Positions 21,813-33,094 of a stretch of 64,000 nucleotides of DNA are shown one piece after another. Positions within the stretch are counted from its first letter, which is position 1. Each line of letters begins with the position of its first letter. A program made the position numbers and the translations under genes. This DNA comes from Apoda limacodes (taxonomy: Eukaryota; Arthropoda; Insecta; Lepidoptera; Limacodidae). The notes beneath the pieces were generated by a model. That model had not been told where the DNA came from. It was given only the letters and a program-made list of their open reading frames with translations, and made no database searches. The stretch is from contig OX291560.1 in the NCBI GenBank assembly GCA_946406115.1, positions 6,945,158 to 7,009,157 of the forward strand, read 5' to 3'.

Positions 21813-22698
21813 CGAACCGTATATACATATGTAATGTTGTCAGAATTTTACATTTAACATTTTTGTACATTTAAGTCTTTACCAGCTTCTAAACATGTGT
21901 GCCAAATTTCATAAGTGTCTATCACATGTGTATGTCAAAAACTATATGCCCCAGTAGCACAATGAAGCTGTTAAATAGATGTACAACAGAATTTGCTCCA
22001 TCCCAAGCCTGTATAAAATAGCTGTAAGAAGTCTGTATAATCGCTTAGCCAGCTCTTATGAGTTCATTTGGGCCCGAAATTATACAGACATTGGTTTTAG
22101 AGTGACTTTTTTGGAGCATTTCAACTGTTGTATAACGGAATTGTAAGTGCTTGATAAAGGCTGACAAATTTGCTTTTGACCTTAAATATGTCTTTTGTAT
22201 AGCGCTTACCCAGTCTGAGTTATTTATAGGCGTAAAATATTAGCATCTGCAAATATCGTTTGTATTATTTACGCTGTTTTATTTACCAACTAAAGTTATT
22301 CAATATTAAGTTCAAAGTAAGTAGTAAGTTAAAAGAGTATGCAGCATCATCAGCGATAAAACACATACTATTATACATCTTATTTGGGTCTCGCTAGTGA
22401 AACTTGACTATATACATTACTGGTGATATTTCTATATTCTTTTTGCACATTCTGTTTGAAACCACCAGTTCTTTTAAGTTTTCTCCAAGATTTATGATAC
22501 ATTTGCACAGTTCGCAAAAATAATGTAAGAAACTAATAAAGATAAGGGCTAATTAAGTAATATAGTTATAAGCTAAAAATAAGGTCATATTACAAGCATT
22601 GGCATTTTAAAATACTTCTCTGTACTTTACTATATAGCTGAAGGCCTTACTAAGTGACCTTTTATGAAAGATAAGGAGGAAAGACTTAACTATTTTTG
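21813..22698. other. AT-rich interval, nothing recognised
   Basis: No ORF with a recognisable domain and no clear repeat termini. Confidence 0.4.
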
Positions 22699-22870
22699 AC
22701 GTGACAACGTCTTATAAATTGGTTTGCCGGGTGACACTTCAAGAAACTGCGTTACGCTCCGCTCACGTTATGCGCTCACAATGAGAGCGAGTGAGAGGCA
22801 CGCGGCATGGTTAGCCCGCCTAAGAGCGAGAGAGACAGACATAAAAAGTGAAAGGCACAAGTTGTCACGT
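22699..22870. mobile_element. Small element with 10-bp perfect terminal inverted repeats
   Basis: acgtgacaac at 22699-22708 is exactly complementary to gttgtcacgt at 22861-22870. The 172-bp interior is GC-richer than the flanks, with gcgttacgctccgctcacg. Size and termini fit a MITE. No target-site duplication stands out, so the superfamily is open. Confidence 0.55.
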
Positions 22871-23665
22871 TACAATGTTAATAATATTACGATTAATAGC
22901 AATGGTTTTTTTTTTATTTAGGCTTATGTACAGCTGGCATCAAAAGAGCATTAGTTTTACCTTTAAACAGTTATAACTCTTTAAAATGTTCTTATATATT
23001 GGAGAGGTTTATTATAAAATTTTACATAGCTTTTCAGAGGATTATTGCATTAACACTAAAACGAAACTTGTAAAGGAGAATATATTAATTCTTTATTACA
23101 ACTCATTGCTTAGCAATACATTGATCTAAGGCACTATACAACTTTAAGAATTATTAAGGTTGTTAAATTTTTAAACAGAATACATATATCCTTTTCGGAA
23201 GCCGTTAAGTTTCTTTTGTAAGACTTAGAGACATATACTGGTTTTTAGTTTTTCTATTATACAGAGTTTGTGTTACTTGGGATCGGATTTAAGATGAACT
23301 AATTTTATTTATATTGGTCATAAAAGTGTTCAAAGTTACAGCTACAAGTTTTAATTCATAACAGTTCAAATTTTGACTCGAAGTAACAGGTTTGTTCTTT
23401 ATCAACCGACTTAGGGGTAATTTCTAAACACAATGAAATAAAGGAGGCCTTCATTGTGTTGCAGTCATCCGCCGCTTACTGTAAACACATCACCTACATA
23501 CAATCCAATAATTTTGCAGTTAACCCAAAGATAAGGAAACACATCTGTAAGTAAATAGTAGTTTATATAGGTAACCGTTGCGAAAGTGAGTAGCTGCGCC
23601 TCGTTTCACAAATCAGCACATTATGATCAAGCAAATTATGTAGCATTATGTACCATTTATATTAA

Positions 23666-24130
23666 CTAGCATTTTCCAGCGGCTCCGCCCGCCATTTATT
23701 TGGTTATCGGCATGAGATTCTTACGGCAACTCCTTGATGACACTAAAGAGGTTTGTTATAGCAATCTTTTGCAAGCAATTTGGTTACAGTTACTCCCTTG
23801 GGAACTTCTAAAGTTTCCAGAAGCAAAAGTAGCCTATCTCGGTATCATAAACTATCTCTAAGCAAAATTTCAGCTCAATTGGAAGCTGCAATTGCGAAAG
23901 GATTGAGTAACAATAGTTAATGGTATTCCCGCAGGATTTTTTAAATTTTCTTGAATGAAAAATAGCCTATGTCCTTCTCCGGAATTCAAACTATCTTCAT
24001 ACCAAATTTCATTTAAATCGGTTTCATCCAGTGCTTGAAGCGTATTAGTAGGATAGCTGGAAATTGATGATTTTTTTACCTTTCCAGCCCCAAAAGAATG
24101 CTTTTGCTGTTCAAAAACAGTGCGCAAAAT
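23666..24130 (-). mobile_element. Helitron-like 3' end and associated repeat (minus strand)
   Basis: Plus-strand ctag at 23666-23669 preceded by A equals a minus-strand CTAG|T terminus, followed inward by gcgggcggagccgctgg, a typical Helitron 3' region. The sequence to about 24130 holds pieces such as agcctatgtccttctcc and accaaatttcatttaaatcgg, which also occur in the Helitron-like copy at 26626. The 5' terminus was not found. Confidence 0.55.
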
Positions 24131-24274
24131 CTATATAAATTTTTGCTGCGAGCGTGAAACAAATTAATGCAACGTTCGAAAATTACCTTATGAAATTTTG
24201 CGATACTGAAAAAAAAAACAACGTGATGATTGGTTTAGAAAAAAAAAATGTTTTAATGTAAAGCATAACTACAT

Positions 24275-26050
24275 TGCATTTTTAATTCAAATTCAAATGT
24301 TTTATTTCTGATGTTCAGAACTTCAACAGAAAGAGGCGAATAATTGCGTATCACAAAACCTAGTCGCTGAGACGTTGCTGAAGTTACTTTCTGTACGTGC
24401 GTCCGGAAAGTGAGGTGTAGAGTCAAAGTAAACACCTAGGTCTCTAACCTCTTCTACTTCGATGATTGCCTGGCTTCCAATTCTATACTGAAACTCTATT
24501 GGAGTTTACTTTAGTCAGTTTTACGTCGTCCGCAAACAACAATACTTGTGAATATTTGGCATCTTCCGGGAGATCGTTGATCAGGACAATAAACAAGAAG
24601 GGTCCTAAATTAGAACCTTGACTTATTCCTGACAGCGTAGAATATTGATAAGATTTGTGAGGCCCATACTTAACAAATTGTTGCTTTTCGATGAGGTAGA
24701 TTGACAAAAGATTAAGAAGTCTATGTACAAAACCTATGTTACCTAGTTTTAATAATAGTAGGTCATTGTCTACTATATCATAAGCCTTTTTGAAGTCCAA
24801 ATAAATAACGTCTACCTGATTTCCTGCATTGACCATCAGGACCTGGGGAGGCGTTAGCCTTTAACTTTTTGAATGCGCGACGTACATCATTAACGGTGAT
24901 AACACTTATATCAACGCGACGACAGTCGGCGGAAGTACTTGAGCTGGCTACTGTAGGGTCGAGAGAAGGCTTATCGGATAAGAAAACAGATTGAAAATAA
25001 GCTGCGAAAGCATTGGGACCCCAATACTCGTTATCGCCTCGTATTATTAATGGTTCGACACCGGCGCGACTACGTAAGGTGTTGACACGTTGCCAAAACA
25101 ACGCTGGTTTAGTTCTCAAATTAGCCGAAACATCTATAACATATTGTTTATGAGCTTTATGTGTATCGCATTTGATTTTTGAGCGAAATTGCCTAAATTC
25201 AGCCAACCAATTGGCATCCCCGGTTTGTTTCCACCTACGATGACAGTTTGCTTTCGTTTGAATGTCACGGATTATGCTTCTTGTGTAAAAGGCAGAGTAA
25301 GTTCGATTGCAGGATTGCTTCCGGATTTTTTTTTGGAATACAATAGTCAAATATAGTCTAAATAAAACTAATAAAACGATTAACAGCGTCATTAACGTTG
25401 AAGGTTCTAATAATGTTGCATGCTTATAGAAGCTATATTCCACACAAACAGCGAGAGGTGGATGATGCCCATCTATAGCGACAAACTTCTCACCATCTTC
25501 CACCTGTTGCACACTAACTTGACCACTTAGCTCCGTGCTCGTAAGCACCACATCAAGCATTCTTCCATTCATATTAGACACACAGTTATACTGTTCGATA
25601 TTACATAATGATAAAAAATAAAACAGAAATAATTCTTAATATTCTCATTGGAACTGTATAGGTTTAAGTGGCCAAAAATAATAATTCTCTCACTTGAAAG
25701 TTTCTCAGATAGTCGCTCAACCCTACTAAACCAAGACATATATAACTCGTCCGACATAGACATGACGTGTATCGACTAAAAACTTTTTCGTATTTCTGAA
25801 CACGTTCAAGCAGGATAGGCGGACGAACGCATAGAAGCACGCCGCCACCGCTGCGTCCATCAGCACGGTCTCGGCGCAGCACGTGCCAATCCCCACAGCA
25901 AAGCTCGGCGTCAGGCACTGACCCATCTAGATTGGTTTCAGTGGCAGCAACAAGGTAGCAATTATTTAGTAGGAACATATTGTTTCGCCATTGCAATAAT
26001 TTTGTTTTCAGCCATCTGACATTTTGGTATAAGCATATAATTTGAAGCAC
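24275..26050 (-). mobile_element. Jockey-like LINE with internal deletions
   Basis: Minus-strand LINE from endonuclease to a 3' tail (minus strand aataaaacatttgaatttgaatt, near 24285-24307). Two losses are visible: part of the RT palm near 24840, and the region between the RT C-terminus and the 3' tail near 24320. The tail style resembles that of LINE family B. Confidence 0.75.
24300..26050 (-). pseudogene. LINE endonuclease-reverse transcriptase, deleted and frameshifted
   Basis: Endonuclease frame 25664-26050 has CLYQNVRWLKTKLL, AATETNLDG and RSGGGVLLCVR. Linker and early RT at 24778-25581 have HKQYVIDVSANLRTKPALFW and end at NASPGPDG. The next frame, 24483-24836, starts abruptly at VDVIYLDFKKAYDIVDN and continues through GISQGSNLGPFLFIVLIND to FADDVKL. 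About 80 residues that normally lie between PGPDG and the LDFKKAFD motif (the NYRP region) are missing, so the palm is incomplete. The C-terminal scrap is in 24253-24435 (LTFRTHVQKVTSATSQRLGF). Not functional. Confidence 0.78.
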
Positions 26051-26456
26051 GTTACGTAATTTATAATTGTTCTTTCGTTTCTTCGGGCTTGCGAAATGAC
26101 CCGCGCCATGGTTTTAAGCACACGCCTAAAATGGCCTTCAGATTGTTCCTTGCCTAAAACCAATATTTTGCACTCGCACAGAGATGGAAAGTTATATGTT
26201 TCGCACGAGAGCAATTTGTTTTAGGTCTCGTGCCTTCAAATCCCGCGCTGTGCTCAGTGGTCTTTATTAGAATCACTCGCTACGCTAGTGATTCAATTCC
26301 AGACTACTTAGCAAGCCCGGGATTTAAAGTTGGCACTCTTCACAAAAAACAACTTTGCCTACTTGTTGAAGAAATAACTATTGCTAGAGACTCGATCCGC
26401 CCTAAATTTGGTTATCGGTGTGGAACTCCTTAATTATACTAATGAAGTTTGCTATA
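26051..26456. other. Unclassified moderately complex interval
   Basis: Contains cactcgctacgctagtgatt near 26274 and cccgcgctgtgctcag near 26242. It looks like repeat-derived sequence, but I cannot name the family. Confidence 0.35.
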
Positions 26457-26541
26457 TTTAAAAATAATAAAACGGGATTAAACGCGTCATTTGGCAAAAT
26501 ACCTTTTTCCCGACGTTTAATCCCGTTTTATTATTTTTAAA
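26457..26541. repeat. Perfect 28-bp inverted repeat with 29-nt loop
   Basis: The left arm 26457-26484, with core aataaaacgggattaaacg, is exactly complementary to the right arm 26514-26541, with core cgtttaatcccgttttatt. The transcript or single strand would fold into a stable hairpin. Could be the terminus of a foldback element. Confidence 0.8.
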
Positions 26542-26625
26542 ATAGTTATGGAACGCGTAAATTAAAAAAGTTTGCTGTAGCATGATATAGTTCGTTTAAG
26601 CTCGGTTAGAGTTATTCCCGTGGAA

Positions 26626-26780
26626 ACTTTTGGAATTGTCGGGATAAAAAGTAGCCTATGTGTTAGTCCAGGGTGTCAGCTACCTCCATACCAATTTTCA
26701 TCAAAATTGGTCCTTCCGGTTTGAGCGTGAAGAAGTAACAAACATACTAACACACTTTCGCTTTTATAATATTAGTGTGA
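26626..26780 (-). mobile_element. Helitron-like 5' end fragment (minus strand)
   Basis: The minus strand starts TCACACTAATATT at 26780, with an A before it (plus t at 26781), the Helitron 5' signature. It runs inward through agcctatgtgttag and ccataccaattttcatc. It ends in cccgtggaaacttttgg without a visible CTRR end. Confidence 0.6.
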
Positions 26781-26981
26781 TACAACGCCATCTAGCGGAG
26801 GCGTGCTGCACCTGTGGTTCGTATACTCTTCTATGGCGTAGGTACAGTTTACTATTTTCGTACCTAGTTTAATGTTAATCTTTAGAGCAACGTGATAAGA
26901 CTATATGATATGAGTTTTGATTTTAAAATTTCAAAATTAAAGTACAGGAGTATAAAAACAGTATTATAAAATTTAAACATA

Positions 26982-27312
26982 TGTAGCTGGTAAATTAAAA
27001 CACAATTCTGTTACAATGTGTTTTATCGGTTACCGCAGTGCATCATCATTTTTCGTCTTATATCCTTTTAACCTGACTGCCGAAGAAAGGAGGGTAATGT
27101 TTTTCCAGCGTATATATCCATTTTTTGGCACGATCTGTGGCCTAAACGGCTAGCGTTAGATTTGTCTTAATCGTGAGACTGTTAGATCAATTAGCGCGGG
27201 AGACGAGTAAAACTCTAGACTGCTGTCAACGCACTGTGGTATAATTAACAAGTTGAAAGGTGGTACACGCAGGTACACACACAAGCTATTTACTAGCTAC
27301 ATACATAACAAT
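26982..27312 (-). repeat. Candidate 3' LTR of the gypsy element
   Basis: On the minus strand it begins TGTTATGTATGTAGC at 27312, right after the purine-rich ttgtggaggaat, and ends CCAGCTACA at 26982. That gives TG...CA ends and about 331 bp. The pol frame reads into it and stops at 27293, as is common in gypsy elements. No second LTR copy is present to confirm the boundaries. Confidence 0.5.
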
Positions 27313-29950
27313 TCCTCCACAAATAGATAGCATTTATATCATTTTGTACAGCTAAAAACTGTTTATAGGCGACCGTCGGACGGTTTCGCTTAAATTCTGT
27401 CTGTAACCCAGCATCGTCTGTTTCTGACCCTCTTTCAGCTTCATAGAATTCGTCATCTTCGTCAATCTGTGCTGGCCGCCGTACTCCTCTGGTAACTGTT
27501 ACCTTGGATGGCGGTGGAGAAGTCGTTGGTGTTAAGTCAGCAATTGACGGGGACATCATGCATCCATTTCCTCCCTCCATAGATCCTTGGTCGGGTTCCA
27601 ACTGTCCAGTGTACGCTGTTGGTGTAGAAGTTGAAGGTGACAACAATGAGGCCGGTGTTGGTATCGCTGGTGCAATCTCATTATCAGCGAAACTCGAACG
27701 GTTGATTGAATTCTCAGTAATGACTACATCGTGGTCCCAGGATTGTTTTTCATTAGAACCTTTTGTACAAAATTATTTGATTTGCATTTCTTTTTATGCT
27801 GTGTGTGTCTTTAATTAAATACAACATTTATCAAATTTTTTTTTCAATGATTCCCTTTTCCCAACTGATCTTTTTATTGTTTTAATACTTTTTATACAAA
27901 ATGTGTTGACCAGGAATTAAATTTTTAATTTTTCCGTCTTTGGATTTAACTTGCAAACACTGTATCAACTTAACCTTATTAGCGAGATGCACAGCAGTGG
28001 TGATGACGGTACCGGGTTCATTATATCAAGCCGTGACCTAAGTTTGCGACAGAAAACTAGTTGAGCCGGTGACATCCCTGTCGTACTATGTATCGAATTG
28101 CGGTAGTCGAAAATGTATTTTAAAAGGTTTAAACTAATATCCCTAATATTTTTACCACTTGCTAAACTAGTTCTTAAGCCCTTTTTTATGACCTTGACAT
28201 AGCATTGGGCTTGACCATTACTAGCGGGATGTTAAGCCGGTGACGTCATATATAAGATAACGTCAAGTTTGCAAAAATGTATGAATTCTTCAGAACAAAA
28301 ATATGTCCCGTTATCTGAAACTATGGTCTTAGGTAAGCCGAATCTAGACATGAACTCGTACATTTTTTCTATGACTCCTATAGTCGTGTCAGAAGCCATG
28401 TCATACACTTCAACCCACTTTGAGAAGGCATCAACAATAACCAGGTACATCCCAGGTGTACCCGAATGAAAGGTTGAGTCGGGTGTGGCCACGGGGAGAT
28501 GGGTGCGCGCGGCGGCGACGGGCGCTGCTGCGCGCACACCGCGCATGAACTTATCATACGTTCCAGCGCATTATCGATGCCCGGAAACCAAAACCGAGAG
28601 CGGGCCTCTGCCTTAGTTTTCACAATGCCCATATGTGAGCTGTGCAGTTCAGAAACTACTTGCTGACGCATCAAATAAGGAATAACAACCTTATGTCCTT
28701 GCATAACGCAGCCATTTTAGTACGACAATTGTAACCTACATAAATGATACGGCTTAAAATTAACGTCTGCTACTTTCTTTGGCCAACCTGTTAAGATATA
28801 CTTAATGACTTGAGCTAACGTGTGATCCTTGGCCGTTGCGTCTCGCAACTCGTTTACCGTTATCGGTAGTGACCCTTGTACTACAAAGCTCACATGCGTG
28901 GCGGGATCGCACTGTTCGATCCGCCCGTGACTCACACCTGTCGTCAGGAAGGCTAGCACGTGACAGGTAATCAGCGCTATTATTATTATTTTTTACGTAT
29001 TCTAACAAGTAATTGGAGCCGTCTAGTTGCTGACACTTCTGGTATACCTTTGTAAGGGCCAAAAATAGAAAGTAGCGGTTTGTGGTCTGTTTTTAATACA
29101 AAAGGAACTGTTCTGTTGTACAGTCGCTTCTTTTTGGATTTGTGAATATCGTTTTTCAAGGGTACGCGACGCGAACGATATGGGTTTTTCTTGACCGTCT
29201 TTCCCTATTTGAGATAGAATAGACCCTAGCCCACTAGGAGAAGCGTCAACCGTTAATATTATTTTTGCCTGTGGGTTAAATAAAATGGGTTAAAACAGTG
29301 TCTGATGATAAAATATTTTTTACGTTAGTGAAAGCTGCCTGATGTGTATCTGTCCAACACCACTTGGTACCTTTTTTTTAATAAATCATACTAAGGGCCC
29401 AATTCGCTAGAAGCACGGGGAACAAAGTTGCGATAATAGTTAACTAAACCCAGAAAAGACTGCAGTGGAATTACGTTTGTAGGCACCGGTGCTTTTTGAA
29501 TTGCCATTACTTTGCCTGGTAACTTTTTCAACCCGTCTTTATTGATAACGTAGCCTAAATAACTTATTTCGTCTTTAAAAAAGTCGCATTTGTTTTTTTG
29601 CAACGTAAGTCCTGCATTCTGTAACCTTTGTAGAACTTGGTGTAACCGCTCGAGGTGTTCGGCTTGGTCACGGCCGGTGATGAGTACGTCATCGAGCAGG
29701 CATAGCACTCCTAGCATACCAGCCAGCACACCTTCCATTGTGCGCTGAAATATAGCCGGAGCCGAAGCCAGGCTAAATACAAGTCTTGTAAAGGAGAAAA
29801 CTTTTTGACTCATCATCTAAGCAATACTGATTATAGGCCATCGATAAATCTAACTTTGTAAACTGCTGGCCACCATACAGTTTAGAAAATAATTAATTTA
29901 TCATAGGTAATGGGTATTTCTCGACAACCAACTGTTTGTTAATGCTTTAA
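27293..29950 (-). pseudogene. Ty3/gypsy pol remnant (RT, RNase H, integrase), 5'-truncated
   Basis: Minus strand. RT starts near 29950 with KYPLPMIN and FTKLDLSMAYNQ, then 29391-29816 has FSLASAPAIFQRTMEGVL, CLLDDVLITG (the catalytic LDD block), CDFFKDEISYLGYVI and FLGLVNYYRNF. RNase H follows with EKPISFASRTLEKRYSQ near 29180. The connection 28802-29062 has NSADYLSR. Integrase in 28232-28704 has the HHCC region (ELHSSHMG...CAVC), VDAFSKWVEV and IVSDNGTYF. Downstream, HPASNGQAQCYVK has Gln where the catalytic Glu normally sits. The tail 27293-27646 is acidic and proline-rich. gag and protease are missing. Confidence 0.82.
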
Positions 29951-29999
29951 ACTTTGTAGTAGGATGGGCCGAAACGCGCCAGCCCGGATCCTACACCGA

Positions 30000-30300
30000 G
30001 AAAGGCAACAAGCAGCTATGCAGATGCGAGCAAAACGCACTTCCTTATAGCAATTGCTGCCACACCTGCCACTAATCTGACGGTAGAACAAGAACAGCAG
30101 CTCGGACTCTCCATTTAGGAAAGAATCATCGAAGCAGCGCTTGCCTCACCAACAAAACACAAACCATCATTCGCACCCGCATTTAGAGGGAAGCCTGTGG
30201 TAGCAGAAGTGCAGCTGGAGCTTGTTACAGCCTTGTCTACGGAGGCCTTTGTCGCATGTCTGACGCGGTTTGTCAGTCGGCGTACATTTTTTCGAGCTAA
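30000..30300 (+). pseudogene. Small BEL/Pao integrase-like fragment
   Basis: The plus-strand frame reads VAEVQLELVTALSTEAFVAC then LTRFVSRR, matching the integrase core segment around the first catalytic Asp of BEL/Pao elements (usually AVHLELV.DLSTEAF). Upstream in the same frame is ATPATNLTVEQEQQL, which I do not recognise. Adjoins the truncated 5' side of the gypsy remnant on the opposite strand. Confidence 0.42.
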
Positions 30301-31820
30301 TTATATGTTAACTTGGTTTTTGTGAGTGAATCAGACAAACACATTACACACATATACACATACACACTACATACAGTTTTACACTAACATTTTATCAGAA
30401 ACAACTGATGCCAAACCGGTAAGTCATTGGAATTTACTTTACGACCCAATTAGTTAAGGCCAATTGTGTTAGTAGTGTTAGTATAGTTGAAAATCAAAAG
30501 GCGGATTCCAATTGTCCTATACCTACCAATGTGTCTTCAATTAAACTGACAATAATCTTAACTGGAAAGAGCACATTCCTGTATACACAGGCCAAATACG
30601 AAAGCTAATTTATATTTTTAAGACTTTAAGACACGTATGTGATCGATAACAGCTGCTCTCAACATACCACGCATTATGTTAGTCCCTTTTTTACTTTATA
30701 GAGAGCACAACGTGCTATACTTAAAGTGAGTTTCTTTAAACCTTACAAATTTCAACCTTTCAACTATACAAATCAGCTTCAGTTCTAATTGTTAAACAGT
30801 TATCCTTTCTTAGCGCCATTCTAGATAAACATAAAATGCGAACAATAAACCTATAAAAAAAAGAAAAATATTCACAGTCCCACAATATAAAAGTAGGTTT
30901 GTACAAGCATCTAGATTATGTATAGGTGCCTTCGTTTACAACCAAGTAGGTAAAATTATTTTTAGGTTAAATGAAATACACTCGTAAAAAGGTAGTTACG
31001 TGTTTCTTAAAAACATTGAATTACGACGAAACCGAATAATTAATGAAGCCACTGGAATGATAAGTAGCATAAATAATCACATTATCATTAACACATGAAC
31101 TCCCCCCCCCCCACGCACACACAAATACATTAAATTAAAAAATTACTTGGCTATAATTTATCATACAATTAGCTTTTGAATGTTTAGGTTAGAAAAATTA
31201 AACATGAAATGCTAATTAAATTAAACTCAAGAACCATAATGATGATATAATTGTAATATCTTACATATTTGCACTTGGACGTTCCTTATCTGCCAGTCAA
31301 AAAATCGGTTCAGTTCTGTTGTTACCCTAGCGAAGGCAAAGAATGTAAGGCGAAGTCGACGATTACCAATAGTCGAAATACAATGTATTAATTAGGTTAA
31401 CCTAATTAGGTACTCGAACTTGAACCAAGCCAACAAAGTTTACTTTCAATTTTTTAATATTGTGTTATTACTTAAAAGTATAAAGTATGTTTAAGTTGTT
31501 AAATGTTTGTTAATAATGATGTTATACCATCTGTAGGTAAGAACTCGTACTACCGTATTCTTAGCTTTTATACCGCAGGCTAAAAAGTTGTTAATAAAGT
31601 TATATTACTATTATTATATTATATTTTTTACTGCTACAAATTTTTCAATTTATCGATAAATATGATTGACAGGTCAAGCCCTATCGTTCAGTACAGCACT
31701 ACTGTCTTATGCACTGTAACAAAGTGACGGGATTTTGGGCAGGAAAACAAAAAGCGCGGTTTTTAAAATTATATTGGAATTCCATTAAATTTCTTGCTTG
31801 AAATCTTAGTAGATTGTTGC
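30301..31820. other. Long AT-rich interval without recognised gene
   Basis: Holds a C-run and CA repeats near 31100-31125 and a perfect 20-bp palindrome, taattaggttaacctaatta, at 31389-31408. No coding domain seen. Confidence 0.45.
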
Positions 31821-32575
31821 TTTTTTTTTTTTTTTTTTTATACCACTAAGGTGGCAAACAAGCTTACGGCCCGCCTGATGGTAAGCGGTCACCGTAGCCT
31901 ATGGACGCTTGCAACACCAGGGGTATCACTTGCGCGTTGCCGACCCTTCAGAAATCTAATAACTTCTTTCTTGAAGAACTCCATACTGTAGTCCTTGCAG
32001 AATACCTTGGCAGGGAGCTCATTCCACAACTTAAGCGTTCGCGGGAGGAAGTTTCTCTGAAACCGCACTGTACGCGACCATTTAGGTTCTAAAGTGTGAG
32101 AATGGATTCCCTGCCGATGGCGAGCGGTGCGATGGTAGAAAGTAGCCGTGGGCATCATTTCGAACAATTCCTCAGAACACAACCCATTGTACAAGCGGTA
32201 GAACACACACAGTGAGGCAAAGTCTCTCCTTAGACTTAAGGGCTCGATACCGCAAGTGAGTTTGGAATCGTCGACAATTCTCACAGCCCGTCGTTGAACC
32301 GAGTCAAAAGGGCCAAGCTGGTATCCGGGTGCACCTGCCCAGAGATGGCAGCAGTACTCCATATGGGGCCGAACTTGCGACTTGTAAAGTAACAACCTTT
32401 GCCCCGACGTGAAGCACTGCTTCGCTCTGTTGAGTACACCAAGTTTTTTGGACGCCAGCTTCACCTTATCTGATAAATGATCTCGGAACTGAACATCGCT
32501 GGAGATGTCGACACCAAGGATCCCAATGCTCTTGGAGATGGAGAGGGGAGTGTTCTGGAATTGTGGGACTACAGT
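31821..32575 (-). mobile_element. Zenon-like LINE, copy 3, 5'-truncated, open frame
   Basis: T-run at 31821-31839, then the family 3' end. The match to the other copies stops at 32575, within the plus-strand gactacagt. The coding part, from the stop at 31889 to 32575, is a single uninterrupted frame covering the C-terminal region with GAPGYQLGPFDSVQRRAVRI and LWNELPAKVF. This suggests it is among the youngest copies here. The open frame continues by chance into flanking DNA to 32656. No target-site duplication is evident. Confidence 0.88.
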
Positions 32576-32649
32576 ACAGCGAAACCACCAAAAATACACA
32601 CAACATCGACTACGGCGTTGGCGGAGGCGGTGGCGGTGACTCAAACTCA

Positions 32650-33092
32650 AAGTCAAATCAAACTTTATTCAAGTAGGTTTCTAAGAACACTTTTGAATCG
32701 TCAATACAATGAAACAATGTTAATTTTTGCCAAAAAGAGCAGGCAAGAAGTTCCATTTAAAGTAGTAATACAATACTTTGATAATTAGCTAAAGAGTATA
32801 CAATATGTACCAATACAATAGGTAATAAAAAATAAGTAAGTAAGCTACTAAAAAGAAACTCAAATATGTAATTTTTTTTTTCGTTTTTATGTAGCATAGG
32901 GGGCGCACCATGTGAAGCGTCAAATATCATTAATCGAGTGAAGGAATTCAGATATTTAAGAGAATTCCGATATTTAATAGTACTAGTGGCATTAGCGCCA
33001 TCATAATTATATTTCTGCACAATCATATGTACACGTGGACGTAGGCAAAGTATCAAATTCGATAAAAAAATTTCAGATTGGTGCCACATAGT
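32650..33092 (-). mobile_element. 3'-end fragment of another LINE
   Basis: On the minus strand it ends gacgattcaaaagtgttctt...cttgaataaagtttgatttgac, a tail that resembles the 3' end of LINE family B at about 40085-40135. It contains a possible C-terminal frame (32757-33089) with ASHGAPPMLHKNEKK. It abuts the plus-strand LINE at 33095. Confidence 0.55.
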
Positions 33093-33094
33093 TG

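Noticed and set aside
22720..22870. tRNA-like gene
   Set aside because: No cloverleaf or A/B box could be aligned; the block has exact terminal inverted repeats, which fits a MITE better.
23870..24127. 85-codon minus-strand ORF
   Set aside because: It lies in sequence shared with the Helitron-like repeat at 26626 and has no protein-like motif.
27504..27818. 104-codon plus-strand ORF opposite the gypsy pol tail
   Set aside because: Antisense of the acidic pol C-terminus; no recognisable domain of its own.
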